Shown here: one piece after another, positions 1 through 13,411 of the stretch
Numbering within the stretch: position 1 is the stretch's first letter
Layout of the letters: every line of letters starts with the position of its first letter
Position numbers and translations under genes: made by a program
The notes under the pieces: model-generated
What the model saw: only the letters and a program-made list of their open reading frames with translations
Database searches by the model: none
What the model was told of the DNA's origin: nothing
Source: Charina bottae
Lineage: Eukaryota > Chordata > Lepidosauria > Squamata > Charinaidae
Assembly: GCA_023362775.1 (NCBI GenBank)
Contig: JALMGJ010000005.1
Span: forward strand, 87,121,421 to 87,185,420
Direction: 5' to 3'
DNA: 64,000 nucleotides

Positions 1-2146
1 TTCTTCAAATAACCCTTAGGAATGTTGAGCAATTGGAATGAGATTTAAATATAGCTCCTTTTTGTAAATTCAGTTCTCAAAAAAGAACTTTGAGCACAAA
101 GGAAGGCAGAAGCCTCTTGGCCAAAGAGTGTGTGTCTGTGTGTCTGTGTGTGTGTCTACTTTTTCTCAAAATGTTTCTCCAGATGATATTGCTAGCATGG
201 AAAAGCTAATATGGGTGCCTCTTACCCACAGGAATATGATTCAAAAGAGGCAAAATACGCTCTGACCAGCACAGGTGGCAACTGGATCCCTAGAAGCAGA
301 GGATTACATTATCTCATTAGTAATAACATCTATTTCCTTCTTCTCCTGTTTTGGAAGCTTCCATTTATTTTAAGAATATGAATTAGAGAAAACTAATTAG
401 ACAACAAAGTAACATCCAGATTGTATATCCTATCCAATAAATCATGCCATTCATGCAGGATGCAATATGTCCACAGAAATCCATCCTTCAATACTTTTCT
501 TTGACCAGCCATTCCCAATGAATGATGTCATCAGCCCACTAATATTAGCCTAGTCTCAAAATCCTTCATCTGTACAATCAAAAGCCTTAGTTAATATAAT
601 CAAAGTGAGAAAGAAATGCATACAAAAAGTGCAGTTGGAATAATCTGAACAAAAATGCATGTACATTTTTCATATGGATGTTGTCTTGGGGGAGGGAGCC
701 ATATACTGTGGAAAGAAGCTGCATCAAACTTAGGTCTGCAAAAATGCAAAATAGTGGAACCAAAACTGACAGATTTACTTGACCATAATGCTATGCTCTG
801 ACTCATGTTACTTTTGATTTGAAAAACACTGGTCCCTACATGGGCCAGATCTGGAGTGAGGGAAAAGCTGACAAGTCAGTGGAAATCACAGCTATGGAAA
901 ATGACTCAGTGTTAGGTTTCATGCTTTACAAGTAAAAAGCTATACATTCAATTCATAGCAACTTTTAAATACAAAGGTGGAAAAACTAGCACCAATAGAA
1001 ATATGGGGTCCATCAACTAGAGAAGATAATATTGAGTAAAGTGGATTAACTTTACACAATAGAAACTAATAGGGCCTGTATAGAGTAGAGGTGTGTGAAC
1101 CAATCTAAATTGTTTTGAATGTTTGAATTGATATAAAAAGCAGATCTGATTCAAACATTTGAATCTGATCTGATTTGGATATCTGAACTGATTTGTGTTG
1201 AATATCCCAACTGGACTATTTACATGCAAGTTGGCATGTGTAGGATGCATCCGAATTGATTTGGTGGTGTTCAACTGAATCCATCAATGTGATTTGTCAA
1301 ATTGATTGATTTTTGAATGAATCAATTTGGAGTGTATGAACATTCACTCATTCCAAGTATAGGGTTTGACACTTCTGGGTCACTTCAGACCCTGCAATTC
1401 CTATCATAATGAGGCTTTACTAATTGTGCTAGCTGGTTGGCATGGGCAACCAGAAGTAAACACACAGCTTTTTGGACTGTTGCTTATTGATTGGCAAAAT
1501 AATGGAGATGAAACACACACAAGTACATTTGTACTGAAGAGAATTATGCAGTCAGGACAATGTCTGCCATAGCCACCAACTATGAACTGATATTGACAAT
1601 GCAAATAATAATAGTCAAATTATATTACTTAGTTCAGATGAAAGATGAACTCATCTGCATGTCTGCAAAAAGAAGTTATAAGGATAAACAATTGTTTGTG
1701 CTACACACAGCATGAATTACACCGAATTTGCCTAAAATGCTCTCTAATCTATGGTCTACAGGTCTAGGAACATAATTTTCCTCCTACAGCTAATAGTAAA
1801 ACATTTAACAACTATTATACTGTGCATATGAGTTAAAAACAAAATTGCACAAAACTGCACAATTGCCCAAGATGCACATTTCCTCTCCGAAAAGCTCACA
1901 GGTAGAGTAGAAAGCAACAGTTAAACAAATGATTGCATTTGTTACAACAAAATACATTGCAAGATTTAGAAATAGAGGATTGCATAAATTAAAACAGCCA
2001 CAAGAACCAAAGTGTGCAGTCCCAGGTCATTTGAAACCCACTTCCCACCCCCTGGAAACAACAGAACCACAATGTACGACACAGGACAGTGATGATACCA
2101 CAGACACTACAGACATGGAACAATGCGTGCTGGTGTTAAAACTTAC
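1..2146 (-). other. KCNMA1: KCNMA1 intron downstream of STREX (partial)
   Basis: No exon was recognised. It holds a TG-rich tract near 128-155 and a degenerate repeat of ATTTGAATTGAT-like words at about 1085-1340. The next KCNMA1 exon (LEDEQPSTLSP in mammals) is not visible and must lie before position 1. Confidence 0.6.
1085..1340. repeat. Degenerate ATTTGAATTGAT-word repeat
   Basis: Short words such as GAATTGAT, TTTGAATTGA and GATTTGGATAT recur on both strands in diverged form. It looks like an old dispersed repeat whose body is made of sub-repeats, starting near GTGTGTGAACCAATC and ending near TTTGGAGTGTATGAAC. The class is not recognised. Confidence 0.4.
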
Positions 2147-2320
2147 AGGCACGTAAAGTGGTGGAGCAATCATTAACAGAGACAGAAGAAAGTGGGAAGG
2201 CTCTCTCAAGGGTGTCCATGTTACTATGCACACTGCCTGACATGCAAGAGCAGTCACGCTCAGAGCATCCGCAATCAAAACAACATGCCAGTTTGATTCT
2301 CTTGTAGATGGACATCTTGG
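2147..2320 (-). CDS. KCNMA1: KCNMA1 STREX alternative cassette exon
   Basis: A 174-nt exon inserting 58 residues, phase 1-1, with acceptor CATGGTTATAG and donor GTAAGT. With C from the previous exon it reads PKMSIYKRIKLACCFDCG.. and continues through SERDCSCMSG, DTLERAFPLSSVSV and NDCSTTLRA. The last base T would make Phe with the next exon, as in mammalian STREX (..FRAF-EDEQ). STREX is the stress-axis regulated insert of BK channels; in mammals it makes the channel more calcium-sensitive and PKA-inhibited through a palmitoylated Cys pair and a PKA-site serine. Both features are visible here: Ser in KMSIYK and the Cys-Cys nine residues on. GRSER of mammals is GCSER here. Length, phase, splice sites and motifs all agree. 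Confidence 0.95.
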
Positions 2321-2333
2321 CTATAACCATGGG
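2321..2333 (-). promoter_or_regulatory. CaRRE1-like element at STREX 3' splice site
   Basis: Reading on the gene strand, the 11 bases CCCATGGTTAT followed by AG form the STREX acceptor. The CaMKIV-responsive RNA element 1 described at the rat STREX acceptor has, as I recall, the consensus CACATNRTTAT, so ten of eleven positions match (second base C for A). In mammals this element lets depolarisation through CaMK IV repress STREX inclusion, with hnRNP L as a binder. The placement, overlapping the acceptor, is the same. Function here is inferred from position and match. Confidence 0.6.
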
Positions 2334-5300
2334 TTGAATGGGAGGAGAGGAAGAGTAGCAGGTTAATGGAAAGGTTAGATATAGCTGGAAGGTCATTTAA
2401 GGGATATAAGATACAGGCCTTAGTTTATGACAGTCTTGATCCAGAAAAAATATCATTATGCTTATTAATCACATTTTAGTTGTACATCAAGTTCAGGGGG
2501 AAAGACAAATTATTTTTAATGTTCTTTCTAGGATGTCATAGGACAATTCAAGGCTACAACTCTTCTGTTACCGTTCAAGGCTTTTGTGCAGTTGAAAAAT
2601 TAGAAGAAGGCATAAATTTGTTAAAAAAATTGTTGGCCCAAAATTCACTGTTTATTTAGATTTTGGTTGTTTTTTAAGCTATGTTTGATCTAGTATTTTT
2701 TTCTCAGAATGGTAACTATTTTGAGATCCTAGTCTCATTGGAAAATGAAGCTGATTTGTTCAAATACCAAATTCTGTCCATATAAGAGATCCTGCTACTA
2801 AGAGTAGATACGTTTAGCACTAAAGACTGTTCACATATAAGGTATCACCAGAGCGTACGAAATATGAGTCCAATGGAACACAGTGAAGCAATCACTGACT
2901 TCTATTATTTTCAGCAAATATCTGTAGATATCATATTGCAACCACCATAAGAGGTCAATTTGAAAGTCCACCAAAAAGCACTCGTTCCCTTTTCAGTCAG
3001 TTGACCAAGATCAATGTAAATTGAGAGTTTGTCAAGCAAAATGGTTTCAGGTTTATGCATTTCCAATAGGCTTTTCTGTAAAAACCTACAGTATTTTGCC
3101 CAATTCTTCTGAGATGGTTTCATTCACAAATGACACACGAGAGTGAAACCAAAGGACATCTAATTGTTTCCCATGTGGTCCTGGACCATATTTATTGGTA
3201 ATGGCTTAGCATGAACTAATTCAATTTTAGCAACTTTGAAACAAATTGCTGGCAGCCAAAAAAACATGAGCTTGAAGAGCAAATGGGACTTTAAAAAGTA
3301 AAAGAACAAATAAAACTGTCTTATAACCTTAGACAGAAACAATCACAATTCCATGTTTTAATTTAAAACATTTCCCCAGTGGCTTTGCTTTTTCTGCTTT
3401 TTCTTTTTGAACTGAGACAGGAGAATATAAATCTCTCCCAATGGGTCAAGCCCTGTTCTAAGGCCTCGATGACTTGCCATCTACAGTATATTTGTCAAGC
3501 AACATCATGGTTGTGGGAAAACAGGCATTGAGGGAGATGGATGTGTGATCTCTTCCCTTCCTCTAAAAATCTGCTTGCATTTTCTGAGGCTGTGGGCTCT
3601 TAGCATTCTTTTTGAGTTATCTTGCAGCTGTTAAGATTTGTCAACATGCAACGTCAGCCTCGGTCAGAGTATCATACATCATTCTCCTCAGTTTGGTTTT
3701 TAGAATAAAAACAGGATTCTGCTACAGTCTTTGACAGGTAGCAGTTTACACTACTATAAAATGATTCAGCAATTACTTTCCCAATTTTGGTTGGCTTCCT
3801 CTCTTTGGGTCTCCTCCAATCATTTAAACGAACTTTTGCCTTTTTCTATTAAAAATGTTTTGGCCTTAACAAGAAAACAAACTTTATTCCTTTGGTTTTT
3901 GTTTTTTGTTGAGGAAAAACCAATACAATTGGTCTAAAAAGCATTGATTGGTTACAGAAAAATTAAACTTCCTCTATCCACAATATAAAGTTGCTTTTTA
4001 GATCTACCTATTAATCAAACACTGTAGCAAAACCCAAGGATACACCAGCTGTATAATGTTGTGATATTGGCTTAGCAAACCAGTCCCTGTTTTCATTTCT
4101 ATCTAAATTATATTTTATCAAAAGGCAGTAATAAAATAAGACAAGGGAGAAGAGACAAGAGAGGAAAACATTTAAGAACCATTTTCTTCAACAATAATTT
4201 GTGTTCTGTTCAAATCGGGAACTGGTGCAAGGCACATTTTAAAACCAATGCATTTCAGGGACTGTTTTTAATTATTAATATCAGTTATTCTGGAGACCAT
4301 GCATCATTTTAGAATTCTCTTTGTGAACATGCAGGAAACAATTTCAACTTTGATAATCAACATATTAAAAGAACTGGCTGCAGAGGATTCTTTTTAATCA
4401 ATCAGCATATGAGCAATCGCATATCGGAAAAGCAGTTTGTACAGAAACATGCATATCATTCTTCATTCCTGATACAGGATCATTTTGCATCCATACCAAG
4501 CAGAAAAAGGAAAATAAATATTTTTAAATGCACCCACACATAGAACAAGATGAAGAATCAAGAAAGATGGATACTGAGCAGATTAAACACATGATGGAAT
4601 GATTAAAGATTGTGCAGCCAGACACATACTGTTTCCCATTAAACCGTCATAAATGTTAATTAAATATGGCAATCAGCAGCGAGAAAGGAGATGGCTCTGT
4701 GTGTTTTCATTAATGTTTGTGTCGTGGCACCTTAATGTTTGGTAGACACCATCTATTCTGAAATTGCACCTTTGGAAGAAACAATCTGGATACCAAACAA
4801 TACTGTACTGTAAATTTGATGAATTAAAGCAAGCAGAAAAAAAGCCACCTCCTTTGGTGCTGATTACTCTCTCTCTCTCTTTTTTTTGTTACCACTTTAT
4901 TTTAAAAGCTGGTACTTCTCTGCTTTACTACTACATCATCAATGGTAACAAAAATAGGGTGGTGAGGACATCTAGTGGTTTATCATCAAACAGCAGCTGG
5001 CTAAAGAAATGGACTCAACATCTGTCAAGTGGGGTTGAATTAAAAAACAATAACAAAAGAAGGACTGGACTACCATTAAGAACTGAAATGGATATAAAGT
5101 CATTTCAGTTCAGCTCCTCTCATCATCCACAGCAAGAGTTACTTCTTATAACATTTATTATAACAATAAAGGGAAATTATAGTCACATAAGGGAATGACA
5201 GCATTACAGGACAACTACATTGATTTAATTTTCTATGGGGTGATGCTAGTTAAGCTTGCCAGTCTAAAGAATAGCCCAAGGTTACCCAACTGCCCAATTT

Positions 5301-6951
5301 CTGTGGGTTTTTTTTTAAATACAGCAGGGTGCCTTAAAAATGATTTTGACAATTTATTTTCTCTGGACTCAACAGGCAGAAGGGCTCCCCATCCCCACCA
5401 CCCTTCACAGTACCCAGGAAAGTCCTAAAGCTGCTGGCTCTCATTGTCCTTTTACAAGCTTTGGGGGAAAAATTCAGTAATTTGAGTTCAAGGGAATGGA
5501 TTCACTGTTTCCAGTCATTTACCAACTGCCACCATTGCACACTTCAGTATGAGCACCAAAGGAACTGTCTGAACAGTCTACTGTACAATTGTTTCCTTAA
5601 TAGTTCATACATTTGCAATATATTGGGATTTATGGTGTTTACTAAAATGACTAACTTTCAAATTCCACTCCCTTCACTGTACATTAGTGGAGAGTAGAAT
5701 TCTAATAAATAAGCACATACTGTATCTCTACCAGCCATTCTAAGCCAAGGGTGTAAACGTGTTCACTTCCTGGGGAAGAAGCTGGGCTGGAGGGGTGAAG
5801 TAGTACATTTCCAACAAACCCCCCTTCTGAAAACAGAAGTTACATAAATTGAATTTCAGTGCTGTATAAAAAATTGGGGAACACATCGATGAAAGCAAGG
5901 GTATCTTGACCACACATAATGTTCTTTGTTGAATTGGAGCCTGTGGGAGTCTCATGACGTCAGTGGGCTTGACAGCCCAATTCTGAATGATGTGTGAAGT
6001 TTATACCCATGTTTTAAATTATAGATCGGTGCACTAATCCAAATGCATTTACGGTCAGAAAAGTGCTATGTAAAAATAATTCACTGCTACTGTAGATTTG
6101 AGCTGTATCATCCTCTTGTTTTGGAGAAAATTTGGTTGGATGTTTACATCTGCCTGGATCAGAAAGTCACAGATACATTCACCCATTTTCAGTGTTGAAC
6201 TGGATATGTCCCTTCGCTGGATACCTTCTGAATAACAGGTATTCTGTATGAAACCCTGGAAATCCCTTTGCTTTGCCCTTTGACTCTCATAACATGTCAT
6301 TTTAAGCCTAAGGGGAAATAGAAGAAGGGAATGGCAGTGGTTCTGCCCCCCGTGCCAACGGAGAATTGCCTTTGCATCATAATTTAAAATATGCACAAAT
6401 GTCGATGAAACTTCATTTTGATAATGTAATCTAATTTGTATCAAAGTGGGAGTTGTCATATTTCCCTTTCTGATTCTAGGCTGTGTTGTTTCTAGTGTTC
6501 TACTCCATTTTTAGAAATAGTTTTTTGACAATATAGTCATTCATCACCACCCCCACCACACCCCACCCCAGTCATTGGTTCTAGGGCAAGAGAATATTCC
6601 TCCTTGCTCCGGGATGAATGAGCTGAGAGTAATGGAGTCAAAAGGGGAGGAAGGGGTTATTACTGCATTTCATTTTGTTCTCATTGCATCTTTAACTGTG
6701 GCATAAAGCCACTGAAGGAAACTGATTCTTACATCAATAGCTCTCTATCACAGTTAGAGAGTTATTGCGCAATACAGAAATAATAGAATCTCAACCTTAT
6801 AGTGAAATCCTATACCCACCTACTAGAATTGACCACACTAAATATAGTGGAGCTTACATTCTGGTAGTAAGTAAGTAACTTCACTGAATCTTTAGATTCT
6901 TTATGAACTGTACAAGGACTAGTGTCAGTGTGAAAGCAAAGTCATGTGAAA

Positions 6952-7020
6952 TCTGACAAATTTATTTATTTATTTATTTTTATTTATTCGATTTATCACC
7001 GCCCAACTCCCTCACAGAAG
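6952..7020 (-). repeat. L2-type LINE/SINE 3' tail
   Basis: A TTTA-rich run followed by TCGATTTATCACCGCCCAACTCCC. On the minus strand this reads as the GGGCGGTGATAAATCGAATAAA tail shared by reptilian L2 LINEs and SINEs mobilised by them. Heavily 5'-truncated. Confidence 0.6.
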
Positions 7021-7122
7021 AAAATATTTTCTTCATTTATCTGTGACTTTACCCTGTTTGTACACTCTGCTATTGACACTCCTGACTCTAAACATTATTA
7101 TTATGAAAGATCTGTCACTCTG

Positions 7123-7156
<34 letters not shown>
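7123..7156. repeat. (GT)n microsatellite
   Basis: An uninterrupted GT dinucleotide run about 32 bp long. Confidence 0.95.
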
Positions 7157-8008
7157 GTCAAATCTTGGGTGGTAGTGCTCAAATACTAAAATAAGAAATC
7201 CAGAAAGCAAATATTTACTTAATGCTTTATGGAAAATCAGGAAAGCTCAAAGATATGTTCTCCTTGCAAAGGAAAAACAAAAAAAATAAAAACCCTATCA
7301 TCACTAAGTCATAAAGTTACAATAAACACATGGCCCCATTTATCACTGTGCACTGAATGATAAATAATCTACAGATTCTTTCAAGATAATTCATAACTCT
7401 GGAAGAGGATGTTATAGTCACACATCTTCTTTTGGAATTACTCAAATTTCTTCTTCAAACTACTTATTCATTGATCAAGTCTGATCATGTGGGGGGGGTG
7501 TGGGAGGAAGAAGGGATGACGTCCAGATATTTCAGGAAGTTCCAAATTTAGGGTTGCAAAGTCCTCAACTGAGTCCAAATTAAATCAACAGAAAAAATAG
7601 CCACACCCCATCCCAGCCTAGTTAACCATTTGCCCTTCTTCTATGTAACCATCACTAACCACCTTGAATCTAGCATGATCCTTGAATTATTCAGTTTCCA
7701 AGCAATGTTACTGAGAATACAGAAATATGTGCACTGGCAACACATTGTGATGTCATTCTGAGAAGTGCTATATTTGGGAAGGAAGCCTGTGTTATGTTAA
7801 TAGGCCTTCTGCAAACATTTCTTCTTCCCAAATTGCTTTTTTATGGTACTACTTTAAAATGGCTTTTTAAACTCCACGAGGGTTATCAAGACCTTTGGAA
7901 TGTGCTGGTATTGCCAAAATACATACCATGACATCTCCACTCTTTTTCCAGCAAGCCAAGGGGCTGAACACTGTCAGTGATTAACATGTTCCAATAAATT
8001 TTAAATAT

Positions 8009-8095
8009 AAAATAACCGCCTAGAGTCCCCCTTTGGGGGAGAAGGGCGGTGATATAAATATAAATTATACATTATAAATAAATAATAAATAAATT
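8009..8095 (+). repeat. L2-type LINE 3' tail
   Basis: CCGCCTAGAGTCCCC..GGGCGGTGATATAAAT followed by ATAAATAAATAA. This is the hairpin-bearing 3' end typical of squamate L2 copies, here lacking any coding part. Confidence 0.65.
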
Positions 8096-8348
8096 TTGTT
8101 TCTGGGTAAAGTTTTAGAAATAGTAGATCCACCAGTTTCACCCAATGCTGCTACTTTCTATAATTCAGTTTCACAACTCCGTGGAAATGTTGTAAATTAT
8201 TATTTCCTAGAATATCTCATAATGCTGCAGTATTGCAATGCAGATTCTTTAGACTTCAAGGGCCGACCTATATATTACATTAAATGTGTGTCGTTTTTTG
8301 TTTCTTTGTTTTAATGGAAGTTTGATCTGGTTTAGAACTATGATGCCC

Positions 8349-8420
8349 AAGGTCCCTGACAGGGGAGATGGGCGGTAATATAAATTTAATAAAATAAATA
8401 AAATAAATAAATAAATGATG
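8349..8420 (+). repeat. L2-type LINE 3' tail
   Basis: AAGGTCCCTGACAGGGGAGATGGGCGG.. then a TAAA-rich tail. A second short copy of the same 3' end seen at 8009-8095, with the same orientation. Confidence 0.6.
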
Positions 8421-11400
8421 CAGAAAGGTGTCCCACTGCTATTTGCTGCAGGACAGAAACCATAGCTATTTTTCTCTAGGACAAACAACTTTTTTGGGGA
8501 AGATAAGTACTGAAATTACAAAAGAGCAATAAGTGGTTAATCTCCCCAGCTGTGCAAGAATCCTAATTCAGTTTTCAAAGCTGATATCTGAAAAAGCACA
8601 CCCAAGGGTGAGGACACATACAAGAAAGTGTGTTTGGTCCAAAATTTCTGTTTTTCCAATCTAACAATATACAGTTTTGGCTAAAAGGCACTTTGAAGTA
8701 GCACTTACACTAAATGTACATTGCTTAGGTATAGCAGTTCCAATATTAAAATTTAATTTAATTTAAACTCTCAAGGAATCACAGGGTTGGAAGTCCAATT
8801 TCCTACTTTGTACACCTTAAAAATGTAACATGTGAATAGGTCAATGTATTTTTGGGATACATGCATCAGACTTGGTGCAGATTGCTTTTAAACATAATTA
8901 ATAATCCAGGACTTGTTCTCGTCTAATGTGAACATTAGATGCAGCATTCTATTGAACGTTATGGAAACTACATTTCTTAGGATTAGTTGAAGTTTAGTAT
9001 TGGTGTTTATTCTCTGCTAAAATCATTCTGTTACCTTTTTTTTTTTAAGTTTAGAGATATAAAGGAGACTATTAACTAAATTTCAGAAATACCCTACAGA
9101 AATACCTTACTCATTAGACACAACATGTTCTGTACTGGATTGGCTCACTGTTACAACATTTGAAACATTCCTACTCAGGAAAATTCATACTGCATTGTGC
9201 TTTGCATATTCTCACAACTGCATGACTGCTTTTTATCCAGCAGAAGCTTCCTTGCATGCCTGGACATTTAAATAAACCAACTACATGGGAAGTGCTTGAC
9301 CAGGAGACTCGTGGGATCGGTACTCCCTTTACAACAGATACTGGAAAGAGGCTTGCAACTGGTCCCTGACTATGTCATCAGGTTATTTCGACATTTCCCT
9401 AACTCATCACAAAGAGAAGCAAGTAAAAGGTAAAGAGCAGAGCAGAGTGTGCAATTAAAAAATGATTTTAAAAAATGTAGAGAGCAATGGCACTAAAAAT
9501 ACCCTGGGTCCATAGACACGAGTTTATCAATTGTGCAGCAAATAATCATCCAGAAATTATTTATTAACAAAGACTTGATAATGGGGTTTTGGCACCAGAC
9601 CTGAACTTCAGATGCAAGTAAGTGTATATCTGCACCACCATTTTTTACTGGTTGGCTATCAGGCGTGGTTTCCATCCCTGACTACTGAATCCTGCAACCC
9701 ATAAAATGGATATTTTTTAAAAGAGATTTCCTTGCATTGCTTAGTGTGATAATACTGGGAGTTTCCCAGCCAGAGGACATGATTTGGTTTATACTGTAGC
9801 TACACCTCCATTTCTGGTGTTTTAGTCACTTATCCCGTAATTAATTTTGCTTAAAGCAACTGGCAAATAAATAAATAAATAAATGAGGTAATTTCCTTTG
9901 GCCTAATTGGTAATCAACTCTGTCTAGGTGCCATAACATTCTGATTTTCACTTACAAAAACACAGTTGATCAGAGGGGGACAAACAGGAGAAAGGAGAGG
10001 GACAAAGCCAGGAGAAAACGACTTGAAAGACTGCTGTATTTTCTTCAATGTGGCCCTAACTTACATGGGCATCAAGCATGGAAAAAAAGTGTGGGTATGA
10101 GACGCCACTGCTACATGCAACATAAAAGAAAAGAATCAGAATACTGAACAGATGAATACTCTCTACTGGAAGAAAGACAGATTGGACTGCACTCTGGGCT
10201 ACAAGGAACCCGTTTTTTACTCACAATAGATCACTATCAATGTGTAGTTAAAATATAGTAGGGGCCGTGTTCCAAGGCAGCAAGAGAAAAAATAAATCAA
10301 AACATTGTCAATTATCATCTGTTAAGGCAATCTTCTTCATAAATATCAGTGTATACATGATCTATATCTTGTAGATGCAATAATCTTTAGTGGAAGGAAG
10401 AATCACAGCTGGAAACAAATTTATTTAATACAAGGAGGAAAGGAATGAGTAAGCACAGCTTCCCATGTTGAACCTTCATCTCAGATGGCTGTGTCAAAAA
10501 TTTTAGAACTCTCATTCAGTTACGCAAACTTGGGCCAATTAATGATGAATATTGCTGTAGTCAATCAATATAGACCAGCCCATGAATACAACAAAAGCTT
10601 TGTTAAAGACTTCCTTTATAGGCTTTTATAAATGCTTTTCTTAGATCATGCATGCTTATTTTGGGGGCAGGTATCTTCTTAGAAGTATCTCCTTCCTGTG
10701 AGAAATACCACTTCTAGAATGGAACATGTTGCTGTACTAAAAATGACATTATTGATCTGGGACACAAGCTGAAATCAAACAAAATATCTCCAATGGATTA
10801 ATTCAATAAATCAACTGACTTGTTTAGTTGTAAGGTATACACACAGCTACATATTTTTCTTTAATTCCTAACCTGCAATGAAATTAAAATATGACCCAGA
10901 CTGGAAGCATAACATATCACAAGCTACCACAGCATGGATTTTGCACAAGAAATTCATTTCCGACAGCATGGAGCAGGGTTGGAAGAGAGAGAAAAGATCG
11001 GTAAGAGGAAAACTCACTTTCTCTAATTATCCCTGGTTTCGTGAAGCTGCAGAGCTCTGCGCTGAATTATTAATATTTGGCTTAACAGGTTTGGACAAAT
11101 AGCTATGTAGGTCAGGCTCACTTTGAGACCCTGACAATACTGAAGCTAATATTCAGAAACATCTGAAGGGACGTGAAACCTCAGATGCATTATTAAAGAA
11201 CATGGCTTTCAACTAGTCCAGGAAATGGAATGTAATTAATGCCACAATAATTATGATTTCCCTGTAAAAAAGATATTCTTTTGCGTTTTGTTCACCTGTT
11301 TACAAAACTTTGCTCGCCTGCCTTTATTTTCTCTTAGGCTTCTAGTGTTTATTATGATGCTTGTTAGCAAATCTGAGGGGGGGGAGGGAGGGAGAACAAC

Positions 11401-11721
11401 AAAAAGGGTCATTCTTCTAAATTAAGCCTTTATTTTACAGTATGTAGGGAATATATCAGCTTAAATCAAGCATATTTTATACAGACATACAGATCAGTCA
11501 AAATTTGCTATGCACAAAGAAGAAGGGCGGGAAAGCTATCCTTTGTGCTTATGGGCTTCTTTCAAGACATAGCCTATAGACCTGTGTACAACTGAAATTC
11601 TGTGTACAGCTGAAGTTGTACACAACTGTGCACAACTTCTGGGTACCCCTGAACTTGTCTCAAGTGAACTCCATATACCTGCAATGAAATGGAACAGATG
11701 GGTTATTTTCTGAGTCCAGTG

Positions 11722-12055
11722 CAGTGCTTTCCAAACTGCCACCGTTGGCGACACACCAACGGCAGCAGCGGCAGTGGCGTGGGGGTGCGCGCGGCGGCAG
11801 GGGCGTGTATACTGGCGGCACGGGGGGCACGCGGCAGCAGCGGCGTACATGGCGGCGGTGGCAGCGGCCTCGTGTTTCCTGCTAAAACACGGAAGCGCTG
11901 ATGGCGCGCCGCTGCTGTCGTCGCTGCCACTGCCGCCGTGCACACCACCGCCACTGTGCGTGCCCCCACGCTGCCGCCGTGCACACCCCCGCCGCCGCTT
12001 CCAGGTTGTGTTGCGACACACTAAACTGTCGAGACACACAGTTTGGAAAGCTATG
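11722..12055. mobile_element. Non-autonomous hAT element, GC-rich copy
   Basis: Terminal inverted repeats CAGTGCTTTCCAAACTG and ..CAGTTTGGAAAGCTATG. Flanking 8-mers are GTCCAGTG and GTCTAGTC (6 of 8 match), as expected for a hAT target duplication with central TA. The interior is made of GGC/GCC trinucleotide-rich sequence and GTGTGTCGCGACAC-like palindromes, so long open frames on both strands here are composition artefacts. Same family as 29447-29717, 46105-46455 and 62627-62971. Confidence 0.75.
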
Positions 12056-13372
12056 GTCTAGTCATATGCCTCGAAGTGCTGCTAGCTCTCTCCATGGTCC
12101 TGCCCCAGTAGTTTGTGTGGAGTTTAGGATGGGTCCTTTGATTAAGGGAGATTTCAGGTGGACTGGCCTCACAGTGAGAAGATCAGTCACTCTAGACTAC
12201 ACAGGACTCTCAACACAGATGTTTCCCCACAACACACAGGAGAGATTCATGGAACATTTGATTTGGGACACTATATATGGAGGATGCCACTGAAACGTGG
12301 TCAGCTTCTTTCCCACATCGTCAACTGGGTGCAAGGATTTCCTCAAGAGATCCATTGCTCTGGAAAAGTTTCTCTGAAGGTAATGCCTGCAAACTGCTAA
12401 CTAGAGCATTAGCTATTCATGGATAGATTATACTCAAACTTGTATACTTTGAAAGGGTAGGCAAGTTTCTTTTAAAATCAATAATGCTGATGTTATTGTG
12501 GTGCCAAAGTTAGAATCTTGATTAATATAAATAGAGCTAACTGCATTTACAGACTGGGATTCTTAAACATTTAAAGTATTCTGGCAGTACTACAATCAAA
12601 TTACTGATAACAGCCCAATTATGTTCTGTTCTCAGCCGCAACCAATGGAATCAATGGGATTGGAATATGTCTAATTAAGCCTAGGTGGCTCCCTAAAGCA
12701 GAATTGCTAACCATTTTGCTTTGTTTTGTGTTGTGTTGAAATGTCAAAGCCATCTTGGATATATGGCTGGACTGACACAATATTTGGCTAAGTTACTTTG
12801 CCAAACCATGACTGCAGCTTTCCTGCTGAAAGTAATTTCTGGTAGTAAAACTTTGTGGAACAGACTTAGTTATATCATGAAATCAATTCCCATTTCTCTG
12901 GAATTCTTGTTTCCCCCCCTATAACATTCAGATCTATATTTCCATTGCAAACAACCAATTTGGAAATGTAATGTAGATACATCAGTGTAATTCCAGCCTG
13001 TGTGTATAAATGAGGTCTCACAATAAAGGGAATTGAAAATAGGGTACCAAGATGATCTGTTCATTTGGCCTCCCTTTATCCCTCTCTATTTACCTGGCTG
13101 ATGACATGCTTAGCACAGTGCTTCTGACATCTCTCTTCCTCATCAACTTTCATTCTTTTCAGCACCTCTCCAATGCCATTTCCTCCACTGAAGTGACTGA
13201 CACTTCCAAACAGAGGCTACTTTTTATACATATCTGGGTGGGGGTGGAGTGGGGGGCATCTTCCAAAGTTTTCCCAATAGTTTTAGATGGACCTTTCAAA
13301 GGATTAATTCATACTTCTTTCATTTCTTTCCTTCAGCTTCCAAATGTCACTCTCCTTTATCCTACTACTTGG

Positions 13373-13411
13373 TATCCATCCATCCATCCATCCACCCATC
13401 CAACCATCCAT
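13373..13411. repeat. (ATCC)n microsatellite
   Basis: TCCATCCATCCATCC tetranucleotide run with a few substitutions. Confidence 0.85.

Noticed and set aside
4640..4745. Possible deeply conserved noncoding element
   Set aside because: The texture (balanced composition, TTAATTAAAT and CATTAATG words) is suggestive, but I have no alignment, so it is not listed as a feature.
4764..5198. 144-codon plus-strand open frame
   Set aside because: No recognisable motif, low-complexity composition and no splice or conservation signal; a chance frame in an intron.
6055..6459. 134-codon minus-strand open frame
   Set aside because: No family features; does not fit any KCNMA1 exon and has no consistent splice sites.
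11536..12293. Several long overlapping frames on both strands
   Set aside because: They arise from the GGC/GCC-rich interior of the hAT element and give Ala/Gly/Pro/His-rich peptides in every frame.
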